Notes: generated by a model from the sequence alone, not told the origin. A stretch of 64,000 nt of DNA from Candidatus Nitrosocaldus schleperae (GCA_013538805.1 JABXGR010000005.1:1-64000), one strand, 5' to 3'; positions 52,971 to 60,950 are shown, numbered from the stretch's first letter. Numbers and translations are program-made.

Positions 52971-53378
52971 ATGAGGTGCAAGGGCATAGTCAAGGGTTAT
53001 GGAGAAGGTTATGCTATAGCAACTGCTCAACCCATAAACCTCTTGAGCATAGATTCCAATGGTATAGTGAATGATTCAGCACATATACTCAATGGCAAGA
53101 GCATTGCTGGTAGAGTGCTGATATTCCCAAATGCTATAGGTAGCAGTGTTGGTGCATATAGGTTGTATGCTGCAAAGGTTAACAGCAAGGCTCCAAATGC
53201 AGTTGTATGCTCAAAGGCAGATATAATAACAGCATCAGCATGTGCAATATCCAACATACCCTTGGTTGAATGTCATGAGTTTGATATGCTTATGGAGTTA
53301 TGCAGTAAGAGGGATGTGATTGCTACAGTTGATGCTACAAACGCTTTGATAACGTTAAGGATGGAGGAGATGAGATAG
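52971..53378 (+). CDS. Aconitase X small (swivel-domain) subunit
   Basis: The protein of about 135 residues is the DUF126 swivel domain that pairs with the aconitase X large subunit. Motifs include KGYGEGYAIATAQPINLL, LNGKSIAGRVLIFPNAIGSSVGAYRLY and NIPLVE, where the flexible GSS loop contributes to the active site. I choose ATG 52971 (MRCKGIV), which falls just after the stop of the large-subunit gene; an ATG at 52950 gives seven more residues and an overlap of 20 bases. The pair forms one transcription unit. Confidence 0.92.
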   Translation: MRCKGIVKGYGEGYAIATAQPINLLSIDSNGIVNDSAHILNGKSIAGRVLIFPNAIGSSVGAYRLYAAKVNSKAPNAVVCSKADIITASACAISNIPLVECHEFDMLMELCSKRDVIATVDATNALITLRMEEMR

Positions 53379-53463
53379 ATAAAAAATAAAGGGAGGGAGG
53401 AAAAGAGAGATGGTAGACAAACTTTTGCTAGGCTTTAAATAATCAGTTACAAGCATACTGCAT

Positions 53464-53550
53464 ATATTAAGAGGAGATCTTACGTAGTAAGGTTTGAATA
53501 TAACCTATACAATATCAGTATCAGATGGGCGATCTGACCCGAGAGGGGAT
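53464..53550 (+). ncRNA. Candidate structured RNA or leader (low confidence)
   Basis: A TATA-like CTTTAAATA around 53434-53442 predicts a transcript starting near 53464. The transcript could form: CTTAC-GTA-GTAAG (53479-53491); AGGTT-N7-AACCT (53490-53506), which competes with the first; TCAGAT-N5-ATCTGA (53521-53537); and CCC-GAGA-GGG (53538-53547) with a GNRA-type tetraloop. The last two stack directly. Two alternative first hairpins and GC enrichment suggest an RNA element, possibly a regulatory leader of the downstream TRASH regulator. I recognise no known riboswitch or C/D box layout. Confidence 0.3.
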
Positions 53551-53625
53551 GAAGAGAATCAACTAACTAACCAACTAACTATCATTCGCTCATATTAAGA
53601 ACATAGAACCATCTACCTAGCCTAG

Positions 53626-53647
53626 TATCCTATATAAGTATAGGATA
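53626..53647. promoter_or_regulatory. Palindrome over the TATA box of the TRASH regulator
   Basis: TATCCTATA (53626-53634) and TATAGGATA (53639-53647) form a perfect nine-base inverted repeat around the spacer TAAG. The centre, TATATAAG, is a TATA box about 36 bases before the ATG at 53670. A dimeric regulator bound here would occlude the promoter, so autoregulation by the gene downstream is plausible. Confidence 0.55.
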
Positions 53648-53669
53648 ACATAATAGAAATGATGATGGC

Positions 53670-54247
53670 ATGTCAATAGATGATGTTGATAGAAGGTTGA
53701 TCCTCCTACTTATGCAGGATGGTAGGCAATCCTTCAGAAGGTTGGCAAGGAGTTTAGGTGTGAGTACACCAACAGCAAAGGCAAGGTACGATAGGCTTGT
53801 AAGGCTTGGGCTAATAAAGAGGGTATCTGCCATAATAGATACCTCTATGCTCAACAGTGTTAATGCTCTTCTATACATAAGGCAAACGATGTACAGGATG
53901 CAATAGCAAGGATGAAGGAGATGGAGGAGATAAACTCCATACTCCTAACATCTGGGGATACAAATGTAGTTATTAAAGCAACTCTAGATAGTATAGAATC
54001 TCTAGCAGGGCTGATGGCAAAGTTATCAATCATCCCTAATCTACAGATAATCTCAAGCCAGATAGTAACTAAGGTTATCAAGGATGAGCAGATAATCCCT
54101 AGGTTAGCAGGTGTAAAGTTGGTCTGCCATTACTGCAATGGCAGCATTACAGGAGAGCCCATAGTGCTTGATGGTATACACTACTTCTGCTGCACATCAT
54201 GCCTTAGGTTATTCAGTTCAGAGAGAGGCATAGCAACGCCCCATTAA
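53670..54247 (+). pseudogene. Lrp-type regulator with TRASH metal-binding domain, frameshifted
   Basis: Two adjacent frames make one gene: the first (53670-53906) encodes an AsnC-type winged helix (DVDRRLILLLMQDGRQSFRRLARSLGV), the second (53912-54247 and its upstream codons) the rest plus a TRASH domain CHYCNG and FCCTSC (two CxxC-type pairs). The natural protein would run LLYI, then ANDVQDAIARMKEMEEI, if one base were added near 53879-53882. The full product would be about 192 residues. TRASH-domain regulators of this type (CopT in Sulfolobus) sense copper and flank copA, as here. As it stands, the frameshift removes the metal domain from the DNA-binding part: error, true loss or programmed frameshift. 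Confidence 0.75.
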
Positions 54248-54268
54248 CTGCTGGATTAGACAATTATA

Positions 54269-54341
54269 TTTACAACTGTCAACCAATCTTGCATAAAACC
54301 TGCTGTATGATAACGGATGCATTTAATTACAAATACTGTAA
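54269..54341. promoter_or_regulatory. Two inverted repeats upstream of copA
   Basis: TTTACA-AC-TGTCAA at 54269-54282 (one mismatch between arms) and TTACA-N5-TGTAA at 54327-54341 (perfect five-base arms) lie upstream of the copA start. The second overlaps a TATA-like ATTTAATTA, about 26 bases before ATG 54352. Their TACA/TGTA cores recall bacterial cop boxes, but archaeal copper operators differ, so the function is inferred. Confidence 0.4.
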
Positions 54342-54351
54342 ATATTATACC

Positions 54352-56838
54352 ATGAGCAAGGATGATGCTGGTAGAAGCATAAACATGCCTGGTAGAAGCA
54401 AGAGGGTAGTGCTAAGTATAGGGGGCATGCACTGTGCAGGTTGCACAAGAGCCATACAAGGCTACCTAATGGATATGGATGGTATCAAGGGCTGTGATGT
54501 TAACCTAGCAACTGAGAAGGCTGTTATAGAGTATGATCCAGCAGTGATAAACCTAAGGAGGATAGAGCAGGCAATAGAGGAGGTTGGCTATAAGGTTGTG
54601 TATGAGAAGGTTAGCCTCCATCTTAGCATGCTTACAGATGTTAGTGATGCTGTTAGGCTTGAGAGCATACTTAAGGGTATTGAAGGGATAAGGGATGCAT
54701 CTGTAAACCATGTTGGTTCAAGGGTTATGCTAGAGTACAACCCATCACTCATCTCTATAGCAGAGGTTAAGGCAATTCTGGATAAGCATGGGTACAAGGT
54801 TGTAAGCGAGGATGTCTACTCTGCTGAGGATGAGGATGCAAGAGCATTGAGGAGGCTCTTCCTTATAGGTTTAGCATTAACAGTGCCAGTGGTGCTCTAC
54901 AGTTACCCAGAGTACATCAGCCTACCACTTACTGGTACAAGCATCACAGCGTATATCATGCTTATACTAGCAGGTACGGTACAGTTCCTAGTTGGGAGGA
55001 GGTTCTACGTTGGAGCATATAGGATAGCAAGGATAGGCTCTGCAAATATGGATACTCTAGTTGCAGTAGGCACAACAGCAGCCTACATATTCAGTGTGAT
55101 TAACACTGTACCAGAGCCATCATGGCACTCAATCTACTACGATGTATCCTCTGTTGTAATAACCTTCATCATACTAGGCAAGTACCTTGAGAGTAAGAGT
55201 AAGAGTAAGGCATCATCCCTGATAAGGAAGATGCTTGAACTACAACCAAAGAAGGCAAGGGTTGTTAAGGATGGGGATGGAGGGGTAGAGGAAGATGTGC
55301 CTGTCGAGTCTATAAGGGAAGGGGATGTTCTTCTTGTCCATCCCGGTGAGAAGATACCAGTAGATGGTATCATCATCAAGGGCTACTCTGCAGTTGATGA
55401 GGCTATGGTAACTGGGGAGTCAATGCCTATTAGCAAGGGCCCAGGGGATGAGGTTATAGGAGGAAGTATAAACAGGGAGGGTTCACTACTTATAAAGGCT
55501 ACAAGGGTTGGGAGCGATACATTCCTTGCACAGGTTATAAGGCTTGTTGAGGATGCGATGGGTAGCAAGCCACCAGTACAGATGCTTGTTGATAAGGTTG
55601 CTGGCTACTTTGCATTCATAGTCATCAGCATAGCAGTTGGAACCTTCCTTGCATGGTATGCACTAGCAGGTGTTGTGGAGCAAGCACTCATACCTGCTGT
55701 TGCTGTGCTTGTTGTTGCATGCCCATGTGCACTAGGACTAGCAACCCCAACAGCTATAATGGTTGGGATGGGCAAGGGTGCACAACATGGCATAATATTC
55801 AAGAATGGCAAGGCTCTGGAGATGCTAAGCAAGGTGGATGTTGTAGTATTTGATAAGACTGGAACATTAACATATGGAAGACCAGTGGTTACAGATGTTA
55901 TACCCTTGAGTAGTGTAGTTATGGTTGATGACAAGGTTGATGGTAGTGGTGCTTATCTAAGGGATCTGCTTGAGGCTGCTGCATCAGTAGAGAGGAACTC
56001 AGAGCATCCATTGGCTAAAGCAATAGTTGAGAAGGCTAATAGCATGGGTATAATGCCTAAAGAGGTTGAGAACTTCAAGGCAATCCCTGGTAGGGGTGTA
56101 ATAGCAAGGTATAAGGGGAGAGAGATCATGGTAGGGAGCCCAAGGATGCTTGAGAGCATGGGCGTATCGATTGATAACTGCAGAGAGAAGATATCAAGCC
56201 TTCAGGATGAGGGGAAGAGTGTAGTGCTTGTATCTATTGATGGTAAGCCTTCTGGCATAATAGCGTTTATGGATGAGCCTAGGCAGAGCAGCATTGATGC
56301 TATAAGGATGCTCAAGAGCATGGGTGTAGATGTTGTTATGCTAACTGGGGATAATAGGAGGAGTGCAGATGCTGTTGCAAGAGCATTAGGGATAGAGCAT
56401 GTACTTGCAGAGGTTATGCCAGATGGCAAGATAGATGCGATAAGGATGATACAGGCTAAGGGTAAGGGTGAAGGTAAGGGCAAGAGGGTAGCAATGGTTG
56501 GGGATGGTATAAATGATGCCCCTGCACTTATGCAGGCAGATGTAGGCATTGCCATGGGTAATGGTACAGATATTGCTATAGAGGCTGGGGATGTTATACT
56601 TGTAAGGGATGATCCAATGGAGGTAGCAACAGCAGTAGAGTTGAGTAGGAAGGTGATGAGCAAGATAAGGCAGAACCTAATCTATGCGTTCATGTACAAT
56701 GTAGCACTCATACCAGTTGCTGCCCTTGGCTTGCTCTACCCAGCACTTGCAGGGCTTGCCATGGCTGCAAGTTCAGTATCTGTAACGATGAGTTCGCTCT
56801 TGATGAGGAGATGGTTGCCAAAGAGTAGGAGGAGATGA
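54352..56838 (+). CDS. copA: Copper-exporting P-type ATPase (CopA type)
   Basis: A P1B ATPase of about 828 residues that pumps Cu(I) out of the cytoplasm. The N-terminus has two heavy-metal domains; the first has GGMHCAGC (Cys28 and Cys31), the second lacks CxxC. The membrane CPC motif is at about residue 457, the phosphorylation site DKTGTLT at about 500, then EHPLAKAI (HP motif) and GDGINDAPALMQADVGIAM. C-terminal helices hold AASSVSVTMSS, matching the Cu(I) subgroup. I place the start at ATG 54352, about 26 bases after a TATA-like box; an upstream ATG at 54289 would add 21 residues without family match. The TRASH-type regulator precedes it. Confidence 0.95.
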   Translation: MSKDDAGRSINMPGRSKRVVLSIGGMHCAGCTRAIQGYLMDMDGIKGCDVNLATEKAVIEYDPAVINLRRIEQAIEEVGYKVVYEKVSLHLSMLTDVSDAVRLESILKGIEGIRDASVNHVGSRVMLEYNPSLISIAEVKAILDKHGYKVVSEDVYSAEDEDARALRRLFLIGLALTVPVVLYSYPEYISLPLTGTSITAYIMLILAGTVQFLVGRRFYVGAYRIARIGSANMDTLVAVGTTAAYIFSVINTVPEPSWHSIYYDVSSVVITFIILGKYLESKSKSKASSLIRKMLELQPKKARVVKDGDGGVEEDVPVESIREGDVLLVHPGEKIPVDGIIIKGYSAVDEAMVTGESMPISKGPGDEVIGGSINREGSLLIKATRVGSDTFLAQVIRLVEDAMGSKPPVQMLVDKVAGYFAFIVISIAVGTFLAWYALAGVVEQALIPAVAVLVVACPCALGLATPTAIMVGMGKGAQHGIIFKNGKALEMLSKVDVVVFDKTGTLTYGRPVVTDVIPLSSVVMVDDKVDGSGAYLRDLLEAAASVERNSEHPLAKAIVEKANSMGIMPKEVENFKAIPGRGVIARYKGREIMVGSPRMLESMGVSIDNCREKISSLQDEGKSVVLVSIDGKPSGIIAFMDEPRQSSIDAIRMLKSMGVDVVMLTGDNRRSADAVARALGIEHVLAEVMPDGKIDAIRMIQAKGKGEGKGKRVAMVGDGINDAPALMQADVGIAMGNGTDIAIEAGDVILVRDDPMEVATAVELSRKVMSKIRQNLIYAFMYNVALIPVAALGLLYPALAGLAMAASSVSVTMSSLLMRRWLPKSRRR

Positions 56839-56878
56839 TGATAATATAATATAATAAGACTTCAATCTATTCACTTAT

Positions 56879-57895
56879 TTAGAGCCTAGTGAACCTTATA
56901 CGCAGTATCCCGTTAATGTACTGCACAGACTCTGGCTGCTCATTAACACTAGTCCTTAGTATTGCTCTACCTGAATACCTCCTATATCCATCCTCCGATA
57001 TAGCATCTATGCTTACTATGCTGTTATCCATAACGCTTATTGAGATTGTACGCTCATCCACTCCAGGCATCTCAGCAAGTAACTCAACATACCTGTTTGT
57101 AACTATACCCTCTATCCTCAATGGTCTAAGTATCTGCTCTCTAGCATGATACCTCTCATACTCGCCCTGATGGCCTATGCTTGGCATCCTTGCCCTTATA
57201 CTTGCACCTATCCTTGCTATTACAAACCTATATGCAAAGCCAAATACAAGTCCAGCAACAAATCCTCCTATATGCGCTAGGTATGCTACCCCTCCACCAG
57301 CACCAAATGCTGCTGCTATCAACTGGTATATGAACCATAGGAAGAGGTATGCAAATGCAGGTATCCTTGTTGTTGTTATTAAGAAGAAGAATACAAGTGT
57401 TACAACCCTAGCATGAGGGAATATGATCATGTATGCTCCTAGCACTCCAGATATTGCGCCAGAGGCACCAACTGCAGGGATTAGCATCTGCTCCCCTCCA
57501 ACACCAATTGCCCATGCTAGATGTGCCATTGCAGCAGCAAAACCCCAGAATAGGTAGCATGCAAGGTACTTTACATGCCCAAACCTATCCTCTACATTAT
57601 CCCCAAATATCCAGAGGAAGAGCATGTTGCCAAGTATATGCATTATACTCCCATGCATGAACATAGATGTTAGTATGGATATGCCAGCATCAATGTACTG
57701 AGCGTTGCTAACATCATCAAGGAACCTTGCTGGTACAAACCCATGGTTGAGGAAGAGTGTTATGGTTGCTCTTTGATCCATGAAGAGCCTTGTTACAATA
57801 ACCTCCCATATGAATACGAGGAAGTTAACTGCTATAAGTGCGTAGTTAACGTAAGGTCTAGTTGTCCTAGGGTTCTCATCGTAAAGTGGGAACAT
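56879..57895 (-). CDS. Rhomboid intramembrane protease fused to an alpha-crystallin-like domain
   Basis: This 338-residue protein has a rhomboid domain in residues about 15-230: six or more membrane helices, catalytic Ser145 in VGASGAISG, His208 in AHIGGFVAG, and the loop segment ALIAVNFLVFIWEV and HGSIMHILGNMLFLWIFGDNVED. After a 30-residue basic linker, residues about 265-338 read VTNRYVELLAEMPGVDERTISISVMDNSIV in part and end in INGILRIRFTRL; this matches the small heat-shock protein (Hsp20) alpha-crystallin fold: AEMPGV and the NGxLxIR edge strand. The fusion would put a chaperone-like domain beside the membrane protease. Such a pairing is not one I know as established. Convergent with copA, 40 bases apart. 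Confidence 0.9.
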   Translation of the reverse strand: MFPLYDENPRTTRPYVNYALIAVNFLVFIWEVIVTRLFMDQRATITLFLNHGFVPARFLDDVSNAQYIDAGISILTSMFMHGSIMHILGNMLFLWIFGDNVEDRFGHVKYLACYLFWGFAAAMAHLAWAIGVGGEQMLIPAVGASGAISGVLGAYMIIFPHARVVTLVFFFLITTTRIPAFAYLFLWFIYQLIAAAFGAGGGVAYLAHIGGFVAGLVFGFAYRFVIARIGASIRARMPSIGHQGEYERYHAREQILRPLRIEGIVTNRYVELLAEMPGVDERTISISVMDNSIVSIDAISEDGYRRYSGRAILRTSVNEQPESVQYINGILRIRFTRL

Positions 57896-57979
57896 TCAGT
57901 ATATCTGCTTTATAGCATTATTTATATTATAGTTAAATTCAGAGCATGGTTATTATTGAAGGTTTGTATTCAGGCATAC

Positions 57980-58159
57980 ATGCCTCTAGTAACCATATCC
58001 CTATGGCCTGGAAGGACACAGCAACAGAAGGAAGAACTAGCAAAGGCTATAACAGATGCAATAGTCAAGGTTCTAGGTAGCAAGAAGGAGCATGTGATAA
58101 TAGTCTTTCAGGATACGCCTAAAGAGAACTGGTACGTTGCAGGGAATCTATTGACATGA
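57980..58159 (+). CDS. 4-oxalocrotonate tautomerase family protein
   Basis: This 59-residue protein (MPLVTISLWPGRTQQQKEEL at the start) has the Pro directly after Met that is the catalytic base of the 4-OT family, and an Arg at residue 12 that fits the substrate-binding site. Length matches the short subgroup, which assembles into hexamers. It lies in a larger open frame; the ATG at 57980 is the only start that gives the catalytic Pro. The substrate is not known. Confidence 0.82.
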   Translation: MPLVTISLWPGRTQQQKEELAKAITDAIVKVLGSKKEHVIIVFQDTPKENWYVAGNLLT

Positions 58160-58254
58160 TAAATGTGTATTAGCAGAAGATATCATATGCTATAACAAGC
58201 AATAAAGTTAACAATCAAATATCATCTATCTATTTATTTAGTTACCAACCAACA

Positions 58255-59124
58255 ATGGCTATGGATGGTGATGATTGTGAAGAAGGAGGAGGGAAGAGGA
58301 GAGTAGCTGTTATACAGTTCAGATCATCTGTAAGCAAGGAGGAGAATCTAGAGAAGGTTCTTCACTACATAGATGAGGCAAGGAGAGAGGGTGCATCCCT
58401 TGTAGCCTTTCCAGAGTTCACCATGGCTTACTCGCCTGAGGAGCAGAGTGCAGATACCCTCTACAATATAGCAGAGGGCATAGATGGTAACTTTGTATCA
58501 AGCATAAGGGAGAGGGCTAGGATAGGTAGAGTTGATGTTGTAGTAACTATGTATGAGAAGGGCTTACATACCAATAAGGTATATGATACTGCCCTGCTCA
58601 TAGATAGCAAAGGCATTATAAGATCGGTCTACAGGAAGGTACACCTGTACGATGCCCTTGGCTTCAAGGAGTCAGCAAAGCTTCTAGCAGGGGATGAGAT
58701 AGCATCGCCTGTAGATGCACCTATCGGCAGGTTAGGCATGATGATATGCTACGATGTTAGGTTCCCAGAGATGTCAAGGATACTTGCACTCCTTGGTGCA
58801 GAAGTACTCATCATACCCTCAGCCTGGGTTCAAGGTAGGATGAAGTATGAGCATTGGCAGACTATGCTTAGGGCAAGGGCCATAGAGAATGGATGCTATG
58901 TTATTGCTCCAGATCAAGTAGGCAACATATACATAGGGCATAGCATGGCTATCGATCCCTTTGGAGGTATACTTCTGGATATGGGTGAGGGAGATGAAGG
59001 GCTTGGCATTGTTGATGTAGATGTAAAGCATGTGTATGAGGTTAGGAGTAGGCTACCACTGCTAAGGAACAGAAGGGTTGATGTGTATGCTAGATATGCA
59101 GATACAACGCATATGTATTTATGA
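58255..59124 (+). CDS. Carbon-nitrogen hydrolase (nitrilase superfamily)
   Basis: This 289-residue enzyme has the Glu-Lys-Cys triad of the nitrilase superfamily: Glu54 in AFPEFTM, Lys128 in YRKVHLYD and Cys165 in MICYDVRFPEM. The layout resembles Nit1/omega-amidase-like amidases. The substrate is uncertain. A TATA-like ATCTATTTATTTAG lies about 25 bases upstream, consistent with a leaderless mRNA. The first 15 residues are an unusual acidic/Gly stretch (DGDDCEEGGGK). Confidence 0.9.
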   Translation: MAMDGDDCEEGGGKRRVAVIQFRSSVSKEENLEKVLHYIDEARREGASLVAFPEFTMAYSPEEQSADTLYNIAEGIDGNFVSSIRERARIGRVDVVVTMYEKGLHTNKVYDTALLIDSKGIIRSVYRKVHLYDALGFKESAKLLAGDEIASPVDAPIGRLGMMICYDVRFPEMSRILALLGAEVLIIPSAWVQGRMKYEHWQTMLRARAIENGCYVIAPDQVGNIYIGHSMAIDPFGGILLDMGEGDEGLGIVDVDVKHVYEVRSRLPLLRNRRVDVYARYADTTHMYL

Positions 59125-59399
59125 ATGATAGATAGGCTATATGCTTATAATGAGCTTATTTTTATCAGGATCTTAATGTCTGTAGCATTAGTATTGCTTA
59201 TGAGAATAATGAGCATAGCATAGACCTTTCAGATATCCATTAGCCATGGTCTTTGCTGCTATGCTAGTATTGCTTGTAATGAGCATGATCTGCTACTACC
59301 TAAATATTGCTTATAATTTATGCTAACTAACTAACTACTGTTATAGATATACAGGATGGTTTACTTACATTTTTATATATGGTTGGAGGATAGGTTAAC
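59125..59399. repeat. Intergenic region with degenerate ATTGCTTATAATGAGCAT-like repeats
   Basis: Four imperfect copies of a motif built on TTGCTT...TAATGAGCAT are seen at 59141-59157, 59193-59216, 59269-59286 and 59305-59324; the fourth is the most degenerate. The motif contains inverted ATGCT/AGCAT elements. No gene is seen. The TATA-like TTTTATATA at 59370-59378 drives the thiolase. Confidence 0.45.
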
Positions 59400-60554
59400 G
59401 TGAACAAGGTCTGTGTTATAGGTGCTGGTAGCACTAGGTATGGTAAACTAAGCGAGGGTGTAGTAGAGTTGGCAGTAAATGCATCTAGAGAAGCAATAAA
59501 GAGTGCAGGTATAGAGGCTAGGGATGTGCAGTATGCATTCATCTCAAACGTGTTTGGAGTTGCAGATAGGCAAGTGCATCTAGCCCCTGTTATAATGAGT
59601 GATCTAGGGATTGCTAACGTTCCAGGTCTAACAGTAGAGTCAGCATGTGGGAGTGGTTCAATAGCGTTTAGAGAAGCATATGCTAACGTTGCTGCTGGCT
59701 TCTACGATGTTGTGTTAGTTGTTGGGGTTGAGAAGGTTACGCATACAGGTACTGCAAGATCAACAACACTCTTCTCATACTGCTCAGACTTCTTCTATGA
59801 AGGAGGAAATGGGGTATCATTCCCAGGGCTATTTGCATCTATGGCTAGGGCATACATGCACAAGTACGATGCAAGTGAGGAGGATCTAGCACTAGTAGCA
59901 GTGAAGAACCATGAGCATGGGCTTCTTAACCCTAAAGCACATATAAGGAAGAGGATAACAGTTGGGGATGTTCTAGAGTCTCCCCCAGTAGCAAGTCCAT
60001 TGAAGTTGCTTGACTGCTGCCCATTCTCAGATGGTGCTAGTGCAGTGATACTTGCAAGTGAGGAGTATGCAAAGAGCCATCATCTAGAGTATGTAGAGGT
60101 TATAGGCTCTGGAAGGGGAGCATCACCAGCAACCCTACAAGATAGAGAGGATATAACAACTATACCAAGCACAAGGGCTGCTGCTCAACAGGCATTCAAG
60201 CAGGCAAAGATAGAGCCTAAGGATGTTGACTTTGCTGAGGTCCATGACTGCTTCACCATAGCAGAGATTGTGGATATAGAGGATCTCGGCTTCTTCCCCA
60301 AGGGCAAGGGTGTAGAGGCTGTTAGGCAAGGTATAACTAAACTTGGGGGCGATCTGCCCATAAACCCCTCTGGAGGTCTGAAGTCTAAAGGCCATCCAAT
60401 AGGCGCAACTGGTGTTGGGCAGGTTGTTGAGGTTTATGAGCAACTGCTTGGAAGAGCAGGGGAGAGGCAGGTTAAAGGTGCAGAGATTGCATTGACACAC
60501 AACTTTGGTGCAACTGGGGCAAGTTGTGCAGTGCACATATTCAGAAGACCTTGA
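59400..60554 (+). CDS. Thiolase (acetyl-CoA C-acetyltransferase, archaeal SCP2-like)
   Basis: This 384-residue thiolase carries the nucleophile Cys83 in VESACGSGSIAF and the His-containing NPSGGLKSKGHPIGATG. In archaea such thiolases cleave or form acetoacetyl-CoA and work as complexes with a DUF35 protein, here encoded 21 bases downstream. It fits the last step of the 4-hydroxybutyrate cycle or the first step of the mevalonate pathway. It starts at GTG 59400, about 26 bases after a TATA box; a GGAGGATAGG before it could also serve as a ribosome-binding site. Confidence 0.93.
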   Translation: MNKVCVIGAGSTRYGKLSEGVVELAVNASREAIKSAGIEARDVQYAFISNVFGVADRQVHLAPVIMSDLGIANVPGLTVESACGSGSIAFREAYANVAAGFYDVVLVVGVEKVTHTGTARSTTLFSYCSDFFYEGGNGVSFPGLFASMARAYMHKYDASEEDLALVAVKNHEHGLLNPKAHIRKRITVGDVLESPPVASPLKLLDCCPFSDGASAVILASEEYAKSHHLEYVEVIGSGRGASPATLQDREDITTIPSTRAAAQQAFKQAKIEPKDVDFAEVHDCFTIAEIVDIEDLGFFPKGKGVEAVRQGITKLGGDLPINPSGGLKSKGHPIGATGVGQVVEVYEQLLGRAGERQVKGAEIALTHNFGATGASCAVHIFRRP

Positions 60555-60575
60555 TTCATGTAAAGCAGGTGTGCA

Positions 60576-60950
60576 GTGATGAGCATTAGCAGGGAGGAGT
60601 TTGTAGCAAAGTTGAAGGAGGGTAAGGTACTCCTATATAGGTGCAGGAGGTGCAACAATCTGCAGTTAGCAACGATAGTATTCTGTAAGAAGTGTAACTC
60701 AGATGAGCTTGAGGTTGTTGAGGAGAAGGGGGAAGGAAGGGTAGTTACGTTCACCATACTCTATGTGCCTCCTGAAGGCTATGAGAAGTACGCTCCATAT
60801 GGCTGGGCTGTGGTTAGACTTGACTCTGGGGTTAACATCTCTGGCTTCATAGATGTCAAGTCTGCTAAGGATCTACCACTCAACTCTAGGGTTAAGATAG
60901 TAGACTATGATGGTAGGGGTATAGTGCTAAAGGCTGAGGATAGCAAGTAG
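60576..60950 (+). CDS. DUF35 OB-fold/zinc-ribbon partner of thiolase
   Basis: This 124-residue protein has a rubredoxin-like zinc ribbon with CRRC and CKKC near residues 23-40, then an OB-fold (EGRVVTFTILYVPPEGYEKYAPYGWAVVRLDSGVNISGF). DUF35 proteins bind acyl-CoA thiolases and, in archaea, link acetoacetyl-CoA thiolase to HMG-CoA synthase. The immediate placement after the thiolase gene, 21 bases away, argues for a complex. Confidence 0.93.
   Translation: MMSISREEFVAKLKEGKVLLYRCRRCNNLQLATIVFCKKCNSDELEVVEEKGEGRVVTFTILYVPPEGYEKYAPYGWAVVRLDSGVNISGFIDVKSAKDLPLNSRVKIVDYDGRGIVLKAEDSK

Larger units (their letters stand above)
53379..53669. other. Gap with a strong promoter, hairpins and a palindrome
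   Basis: No coding region is seen. A promoter-like CTTTAAATA is near 53434-53442. The stretch after it contains four potential hairpins (given separately), and a 22-base inverted repeat lies at 53626-53647 next to the regulator gene. The part 53530-53550 is GC-rich unlike its surroundings. Confidence 0.55.

Noticed and set aside
53490-53506. tRNA T-arm look-alike (GGTT-N7-AACC)
   Set aside because: No acceptor, anticodon or D arm fits around it and the loop does not match the T-loop consensus.
53521-53560. C/D box guide RNA
   Set aside because: Fragments resembling box C and D occur but not in the required order and spacing.
54289-54351. Longer copA start
   Set aside because: The extra 21 residues match nothing and lie upstream of, or over, the probable TATA box; ATG 54352 fits the promoter.
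57743-58159. 138-residue + strand frame
   Set aside because: Only its last 59 residues look like a protein (4-oxalocrotonate tautomerase, from ATG 57980); the first part is the opposite strand of the rhomboid gene.
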